10,597 bases of DNA from CAVPLM01 sp964497095. Lineage in GTDB: Bacteria; Actinomycetota; Thermoleophilia; RBG-16-64-13. The DNA is taken from assembly GCA_964497095.1 (NCBI GenBank), contig CAZCCL010000091.1:1-10597 (forward strand), written 5' to 3'. Under the pieces are notes generated by a model. It did no database searches. It saw only the letters and a list, made by a program, of their open reading frames with translations, and was not told the origin of the DNA. The position numbers and the translations under genes were made by a program. Below, one piece after another: positions 6,891 through 10,597 of the stretch (within the stretch, counting starts at the first letter, position 1; the number at the start of each line of letters is the position of its first letter).

Positions 6891-7808
6891 ATGAAGGGCA
6901 TCATTCTCGCAGGAGGAGCGGGCACCCGCCTCTACCCGGCCACCCGCGTGGTGTCGAAACAACTGATGCCGGTTTACGACAAGCCGCTCATCTACTACCC
7001 GCTCTCGGTGCTTCTTCTTGCCGGGATCAAAGACATCTTGATCATCTCCACGCCGCAGGACCTTCCCAACTACCAGGCGCTTCTGGGCGACGGCGGCTGG
7101 ATAGGGATCTCATTGTCCTATGCGCCCCAACCAAAACCTGAGGGTCTGGCCCAGGCTTTCATCATCGGGAGAGAGTTCGTGGGCTCCAGTCCCTCCTGCC
7201 TGATCCTTGGCGACAACATCTTTTTCGGCCACGGGTTCGTCGACCGCCTGCAACAGGGCACCGAACTGACGGACGGTGCCCTCATCTTCGGCTACTGGGT
7301 CTCCGACCCGGAAAGGTACGGTGTGGTGGAGTTCGACGATGAGGGACGCGCCCTCTCCATCGAGGAGAAACCGGCGGTCCCCCGCTCGCACTGGGCAGTC
7401 CCGGGCATCTATTTCTACGATAACGATGTGATCGACATCGCGGCATCGCTGAAACCGTCCGCACGGGGAGAGCTCGAGATAACCGACGTGAACCGGACCT
7501 ACCTCGCCCAGAAACGCCTGAGGGTGGAGAAACTGGGTCGAGGGATCGCCTGGCTGGACACGGGCACGCACGATTCGCTCCTGGCCGCCGCCAACTTCAT
7601 CCAAGTGGTCGAGCAGCGCCAGGGCCTCAAGATAGCCTGCCTCGAAGAGATCGCCTTTCGAATGGGCTTCATAGACGAGGACACGCTGGAGCAGCGCGCG
7701 AGCGATCTGGGTATGAACAACTACGGGCCGTACTTGATGAGAGTCCTTGCCGAGTCGCGCGAGCAGGGGTCGGGGACCAACGGAGGTCACGATGAGAGAG
7801 GGTTCTGA
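6891..7808 (+). CDS. rmlA: Glucose-1-phosphate thymidylyltransferase
   Basis: RmlA converts glucose-1-phosphate and dTTP to dTDP-glucose, the entry step to dTDP-rhamnose. The 305-residue protein shows the nucleotidyltransferase signature GGAGTRLYPAT (8-18), then SKQLMPVYDKP (22-32) with the catalytic Arg and Lys. LILGDNIFFGHGF provides the metal-binding Asp, EEKP and GIYFYD follow, and WLDTGTHDSLLAAANF is the late sugar-binding segment. The short-form family is usually about 288-295 residues; here the extra ~12 C-terminal residues (Gly/Ser/Glu/Arg-rich) arise where the gene runs through the rmlC ribosome binding site and overlaps rmlC by 17 nt. Feedback inhibition by dTDP-rhamnose is typical of the family but cannot be read here. 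Confidence 0.96.
   Translation: MKGIILAGGAGTRLYPATRVVSKQLMPVYDKPLIYYPLSVLLLAGIKDILIISTPQDLPNYQALLGDGGWIGISLSYAPQPKPEGLAQAFIIGREFVGSSPSCLILGDNIFFGHGFVDRLQQGTELTDGALIFGYWVSDPERYGVVEFDDEGRALSIEEKPAVPRSHWAVPGIYFYDNDVIDIAASLKPSARGELEITDVNRTYLAQKRLRVEKLGRGIAWLDTGTHDSLLAAANFIQVVEQRQGLKIACLEEIAFRMGFIDEDTLEQRASDLGMNNYGPYLMRVLAESREQGSGTNGGHDERGF
7782..7786 (+). promoter_or_regulatory. Ribosome binding site that sets the rmlC start
   Basis: GGAGG is 5 nt before the ATG at 7792 and lies inside the 3' end of rmlA. It supports 7792 over an in-frame TTG at 7747, which would add 15 residues and extend the overlap. Confidence 0.7.
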
Positions 7809-8295
7809 ACCGGCCAAATGGACAAAGCCGGTCTCCGGGGAGATCGACGGAGTCGTCGTGAAAGCCCTGCGGGTAATACCCGACGACCGGGGCAGGCTGA
7901 TGGAGATCCTACGCTCTGACGATGCGCTGTTCACGGCTTTTGGCCAGGTGTACATGACCACCACGTACCCGGGTGTGGTCAAGGCCTGGCACATGCACGC
8001 GAAACAGACCGATCACATGTGCGCCGTAAGCGGGATGTTCCGTGTGGCTCTGTTCGACGACCGCAAGAACTCGCCCACCCGGGGGACCCTGCAAGAGGTG
8101 TACATGGGCGAGCACCGGCCGGTACTGGTACGCATTCCCCCGGGCGTCTACCACGGGTGGCGCTGCGTGTCCGAGCATGAGGGCGTGGTCGTGAACGTAC
8201 CCGACCAGGTGTACGACTACAGCGACCCGGATGAGTTCCGTCTTCCTGCGGACACCGAGCGGATCCCCTACGATTGGACAAGGAGAGACGGTTGA
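7792..8295 (+). CDS. rmlC: dTDP-4-dehydrorhamnose 3,5-epimerase family protein (divergent RmlC)
   Basis: This 167-residue cupin lies in the RmlC place of the rhamnose cluster, so it probably epimerises C3 and C5 of dTDP-4-keto-6-deoxyglucose. It matches a recognised RmlC-like subgroup rather than the enterobacterial type. The usual Arg-Gly-Leu-His motif reads KAWH (64-67), keeping the catalytic-type His67. The downstream Lys of the classical KLVRV segment is replaced around QTDHM (72-76). DDRKNSPTRG (89-98) corresponds to the D-R-SPT-G stretch. PPGVYHGW (116-123) gives the cupin His121, and VPDQVYDYSDPDEFRLP (136-152) includes Asp138, in the place of the catalytic Asp partner. It overlaps rmlA by 17 nt, and its stop overlaps the rmlB TTG start. 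A 3-epimerase or another cupin sugar isomerase is the main alternative. Confidence 0.85.
   Translation: MREGSEPAKWTKPVSGEIDGVVVKALRVIPDDRGRLMEILRSDDALFTAFGQVYMTTTYPGVVKAWHMHAKQTDHMCAVSGMFRVALFDDRKNSPTRGTLQEVYMGEHRPVLVRIPPGVYHGWRCVSEHEGVVVNVPDQVYDYSDPDEFRLPADTERIPYDWTRRDG
8280..8287 (+). promoter_or_regulatory. Ribosome binding site that sets a TTG start for rmlB
   Basis: AAGGAGAG, with its GGAG core 6 nt upstream of TTG 8292, points to that TTG as the start. TTG 8292-8294 overlaps the rmlC TGA (8293-8295). The other in-frame TTG at 8274 lies upstream of this site. Confidence 0.65.
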
Positions 8296-9338
8296 GCGCA
8301 GACGAGAACGCGGTTTCGGGCCTGAAGGCCACGAGGGACGCCGGCTTCTCCCCGAAACGGCTGCTCGTGACCGGCGGCTGCGGCTTCATAGGCAGCAATT
8401 TTGTACGCCACATCCTGCAGGCGGACGGTGAGGTCGAGCTCGTCAACCTGGACGCCCTTACCTACTGCGGCAACCCCGAGAACGTGCTCGACGTAGAGCG
8501 CGACCTCGCCGACCGCTATCGCTTCGTGCGTGGTGACATCCGGGACCCCGATACGGCCTCGGAGGCGATGGCCGGCTGTGACTCGGTCGTCCATTTCGCC
8601 GCGGAGAGCCACGTGGACCGTTCGATCGTCAGGGCGGACGACTTCATCACCACCAACGTGGTGGGTACCTACGTGCTCCTGGAGGAGGCCCGGCGGCGGG
8701 GTGTGGCGAGGTTCGTCTTCGTCTCCACCGACGAGGTCTACGGCTCCACACTCGAAGGTTCTTTCGGCGAGGACGATCCACTGTCCCCATCGAGTCCTTA
8801 TTCGGCCAGCAAGACGGCCGCCGACCTTCTGTCGCTCTCGTACCACACTACCTACGGGCTTCCCGTGGTCGTCACCCGGAGCACCAACAACTTCGGTCCT
8901 TATCAATACCCGGAGAAGCTCATACCCCTGTTCGTGACCAATCTCATCGAGGGGAAGAAGGTGCCTCTCTACGGCGACGGGGGGAACGTGCGCGATTGGC
9001 TGTACGTGCTGGACAACTGCCGAGCGCTCGAAACGGTTCTGAGGCAGGGCGAGCCGGGTCAGATCTACAATGTGGGCGCAAACAACGAAGTCGACAACCG
9101 TACCATCACCAACGCCATACTCGAACTCACCGGAACCGGGGAGGAGATGGTGCAATACGTTGCCGATCGGTTGGGTCACGACCGGCGCTATTCGGTGACC
9201 ACAGACAAGATAAGAGCTCTCGGTTGGCGCCCGCAGCGCGACTTCGCCGAAGCATTGGCCGAGACGGTCCGCTGGTACCAGGAGAATCCGGCCTGGTGGG
9301 AGAGGCTCAAGAAAGAGAGTCCGTTCCTTGACAAGTAG
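8292..9338 (+). CDS. rmlB: dTDP-glucose 4,6-dehydratase
   Basis: RmlB dehydrates dTDP-glucose to dTDP-4-keto-6-deoxyglucose using bound NAD. The 348-residue extended SDR has VTGGCGFIGSNF (26-37) for NAD, NLDALTYCGN (52-61), HFAAESHVDRS (101-111), the catalytic triplet Thr146-Asp147-Glu148 in VSTDEVYG, Tyr170-x-x-x-Lys174 in YSASK, TRSTNNFGPYQYPEK (195-209), and DRLGHDRRY (292-300) for the nucleotide. All residues expected of a functional RmlB are present. About 20 non-conserved residues precede the fold. The likely start is TTG at 8292; an in-frame TTG at 8274 is less likely. The start overlaps the rmlC stop, so the two are probably coupled. Its product feeds the neighbouring RmlC and RmlD. 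Confidence 0.96.
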   Translation: MSADENAVSGLKATRDAGFSPKRLLVTGGCGFIGSNFVRHILQADGEVELVNLDALTYCGNPENVLDVERDLADRYRFVRGDIRDPDTASEAMAGCDSVVHFAAESHVDRSIVRADDFITTNVVGTYVLLEEARRRGVARFVFVSTDEVYGSTLEGSFGEDDPLSPSSPYSASKTAADLLSLSYHTTYGLPVVVTRSTNNFGPYQYPEKLIPLFVTNLIEGKKVPLYGDGGNVRDWLYVLDNCRALETVLRQGEPGQIYNVGANNEVDNRTITNAILELTGTGEEMVQYVADRLGHDRRYSVTTDKIRALGWRPQRDFAEALAETVRWYQENPAWWERLKKESPFLDK

Positions 9339-9359
9339 GCGACGCGGGAGGTTCGAGCG

Positions 9360-10346
9360 ATGAGCATGGCAGGACAGCGGGTACTGGTGACCGGAGCCGG
9401 AGGCTTCATTGGCAGTCACCTGGCGGAACACCTCGTCCGGGAGGGCGCCGCCGTTCGTGCCATGGTGCACTACAACGCTCTGGGCACCTACGGATGGCTG
9501 GATGAATCCGAGGTCCGTACAGACATGGAGATCGTGGCCGGGGATATCACCGATCCCGACTGCGTTCATGCAGCCATGAGCGACGTCGACGTGGCCTTTC
9601 ATCTGGCCGCCCTGATCGCCATCCCCTATTCGTTTCAAGCCCCGTTGTCGTATGTCAATGCGAACATCGTAGGGACGCTCAATGTGCTGCAGGCGGCCCG
9701 CAAGCTCGGGACCGGCCGCATCCTGAATATGTCTACTGGGGACGTGTACGGGAACCCGCACTACCTTCCGCTGGACGAGAAGCATCCCCTGCAGGCCCAC
9801 TCCCCCTACGCGGTCAGCAAGATAGGCGCGGACAAGATGGCCGAGGCCATGCATCGGGCCTTCGCTGTTCCCGTGGTCACCATCAGGCTTTTCGGCACCT
9901 ATGGGCCTCGACAGTCGGCCCGCGCGGTCATCCCTACCATCATCAGCCAGTGCCTGGCCGGCAAGCCGGTCGTCAAGTTGGGCAAACTGAGCCCCACTCG
10001 TGACCTGGATTTCGTCGGCAACAGCGTGGAAGGTCTGCTGGCGGCCGTAGAGGCGGAGGAGGCGATCGGGTCCACCATGAACCTCGGCTCTGGGCGGGAG
10101 ATCAGCATCGCCGACCTTGCCGACTTGATCATCAAGCTGACAGGGTCTGAGGCGAGGGTCGAGAGCGAGGAGGCCCGCGTGCGGCCGGGCGCGAGCGAGA
10201 TCGATCGAGTGGTGGCCGACGTCAGCCTGGCCCGGCGACTCATCGGTTGGGAACCGCGGGTCGGGCTGGAAGAAGGACTGCTTCAGACCATCGACTGGAT
10301 GCGCGAACACCTGGGACGTTACCGTCCCGACGTCTACGCGGTCTGA
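9360..10346 (+). CDS. legB: LegB-like NAD-dependent nucleotide-sugar 4,6-dehydratase (extended SDR)
   Basis: This 328-residue extended SDR most resembles the LegB group, which dehydrates UDP- or GDP-GlcNAc as the first committed step of legionaminic acid synthesis. Group features are VTGAGGFIGSHL (10-21), HYNALGTYGWLD (37-48), HLAALIAIPYSF (81-92), YAVSK (150-154), and GTYGPRQSARAVIPTII, followed by KLGKLSPTRDLDFV. The catalytic stretch reads MSTGDVYG (124-131), so Thr126 is kept but the next two positions are Gly-Asp, where Ser-Glu is usual. GGGAGG lies 8 nt before the ATG, and the gap after rmlB is 21 nt. It is the last gene of the plus-strand run. GDP-mannose dehydratase-like or UDP-glucose epimerase-like activity is the alternative. 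It would supply the minus-strand NeuC/NeuB/NeuA set, given a LegC and a LegH encoded elsewhere. Confidence 0.82.
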   Translation: MSMAGQRVLVTGAGGFIGSHLAEHLVREGAAVRAMVHYNALGTYGWLDESEVRTDMEIVAGDITDPDCVHAAMSDVDVAFHLAALIAIPYSFQAPLSYVNANIVGTLNVLQAARKLGTGRILNMSTGDVYGNPHYLPLDEKHPLQAHSPYAVSKIGADKMAEAMHRAFAVPVVTIRLFGTYGPRQSARAVIPTIISQCLAGKPVVKLGKLSPTRDLDFVGNSVEGLLAAVEAEEAIGSTMNLGSGREISIADLADLIIKLTGSEARVESEEARVRPGASEIDRVVADVSLARRLIGWEPRVGLEEGLLQTIDWMREHLGRYRPDVYAV

Positions 10347-10368
10347 TTCTGCGGCCGGCTCCAGGAGT

Positions 10369-10388
10369 GCGGTCCCGAGTCGGGCCGT
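10369..10388 (+). terminator. Weak terminator-like hairpin after the plus-strand run
   Basis: CGGTCC (10370-10375) and GGGCCG (10382-10387) pair in RNA with one G-U wobble around a 6-nt loop, plus a closing G-U pair, and are followed by the pyrimidine stretch TCTTCCTTC. This lies 22 nt after the legB-like stop in a 108-bp gap otherwise without recognisable features. The stem is short and there is no T run, so the call is tentative. Confidence 0.3.
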
Positions 10389-10454
10389 CTTCCTTCGCGG
10401 CAGCGCTGGGGTCGCCTGGTTTGGCGGCTGTCGAGTCGGGAAATTCAGAAGCAT

Positions 10455-10597
10455 ATGAAGGGCACGAAGATAGCGATCGCCGTCGTTGCCGCCATCTGCA
10501 TCATGATTCTTGCTTTCGGCCTATCGTCGCGTGATCCGTCCTACTCCGCCGGACTTCCCCGTATCCCGGAAGCAAGAGCGTCCGTGGTCGCGGCCGT
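10455..10597 (+). CDS. N-terminal part of a membrane-anchored or exported protein, function unknown (3' end outside window)
   Basis: From the ATG at 10455 the frame is open to the right edge, giving 47 residues. It begins MKGTKIAIAVVAAICIMILA, a short positive N-terminus followed by a hydrophobic stretch of about 17 residues (6-22). That is typical of an uncleaved membrane anchor or a signal peptide. A polar segment with Pro, Arg and Ser follows. No family can be assigned. No strong ribosome binding site is seen; GGGA at 10438-10441 is rather far, and CAGAAG is weak. Following a possible terminator, it may belong to a separate unit, for example a polysaccharide export, chain-length or wall-associated protein, but that is only context. 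Confidence 0.55.
   Translation, partial: MKGTKIAIAVVAAICIMILAFGLSSRDPSYSAGLPRIPEARASVVAA

Noticed and set aside
10376..10440. Direct repeat CGAGTCGGG at 10376-10384 and 10432-10440
   Set aside because: Only 9 bp in a GC-rich gap; such a pair could easily arise by chance, and the first copy is part of the weak hairpin.
8268..10454. Open frame of 728 codons on the minus strand
   Set aside because: It lies antisense to rmlB and the legB-like gene, both with full family motifs. The translation is rich in Arg, Gly, His and Val without recognisable domains, as expected from the opposite strand of GC-rich genes.
1..10597. Mobile elements, CRISPR arrays, tRNA or rRNA genes
   Set aside because: No transposase or integrase motifs, regularly spaced repeats or cloverleaf/rRNA-like stretches were seen on either strand; nearly all bases are in well-supported genes.

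Overview
This GC-rich bacterial window is a nucleotide-sugar section of a surface-polysaccharide or surface-glycan locus. Genes are tightly packed, most have clear GGAGG-like ribosome binding sites, and some start at GTG or TTG. This fits a GC-rich actinobacterial or Chloroflexota-like genome, but nothing here fixes the taxon. No rRNA, tRNA, CRISPR array, insertion sequence or integrase is visible.

Layout. (1) Positions 1-419 (+) hold the C-terminal end of a class V PLP-dependent aminotransferase-like enzyme cut by the window edge. It converges on the next operon, and a perfect 8-bp hairpin lies between the two. (2) Positions 3507-458 (-) hold a compact three-gene operon for a nonulosonic acid (sialic or legionaminic type), transcribed in biosynthetic order: NeuC/LegG-type hydrolysing 2-epimerase, NeuB/LegI-type synthase, NeuA/LegF-type CMP-transferase. 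(3) Positions 3508-3632 are a divergent intergenic region with a long inverted repeat around a 14-bp palindrome. (4) Positions 3633-10346 (+) hold a seven-gene run: cytoplasmic-type polysaccharide deacetylase, polysaccharide pyruvyl transferase, rmlD, rmlA, rmlC, rmlB, and a LegB-like NAD-dependent 4,6-dehydratase. Most neighbours overlap or nearly touch, so this is probably one transcription unit. (5) From 10455 a gene for a membrane-anchored or exported protein begins and runs off the window.

How the genes fit together. RmlA, RmlB, RmlC and RmlD together make dTDP-L-rhamnose from glucose-1-phosphate. The LegB-like dehydratase next to rmlB suggests that the three-gene minus-strand operon makes a legionaminic-type sugar (GlcNAc nucleotide, 4,6-dehydration, 4-amination, acetylation, 2-epimerisation, PEP condensation, CMP activation) rather than plain N-acetylneuraminate. 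The matching 4-aminotransferase (LegC) and acetyltransferase (LegH) are not in the window. The deacetylase and pyruvyl transferase would modify glycan units. No glycosyltransferase, flippase or polymerase is present, so assembly and export must be encoded outside.

The most notable points are the divided legionaminic-type pathway, a changed catalytic triplet in the LegB-like enzyme (Thr-Gly-Asp where Thr-Ser-Glu is usual), a non-canonical RmlC, the coupled deacetylase/pyruvyl-transferase pair, and the palindrome between the divergent operons. I see no clear sign of an entirely new system type.
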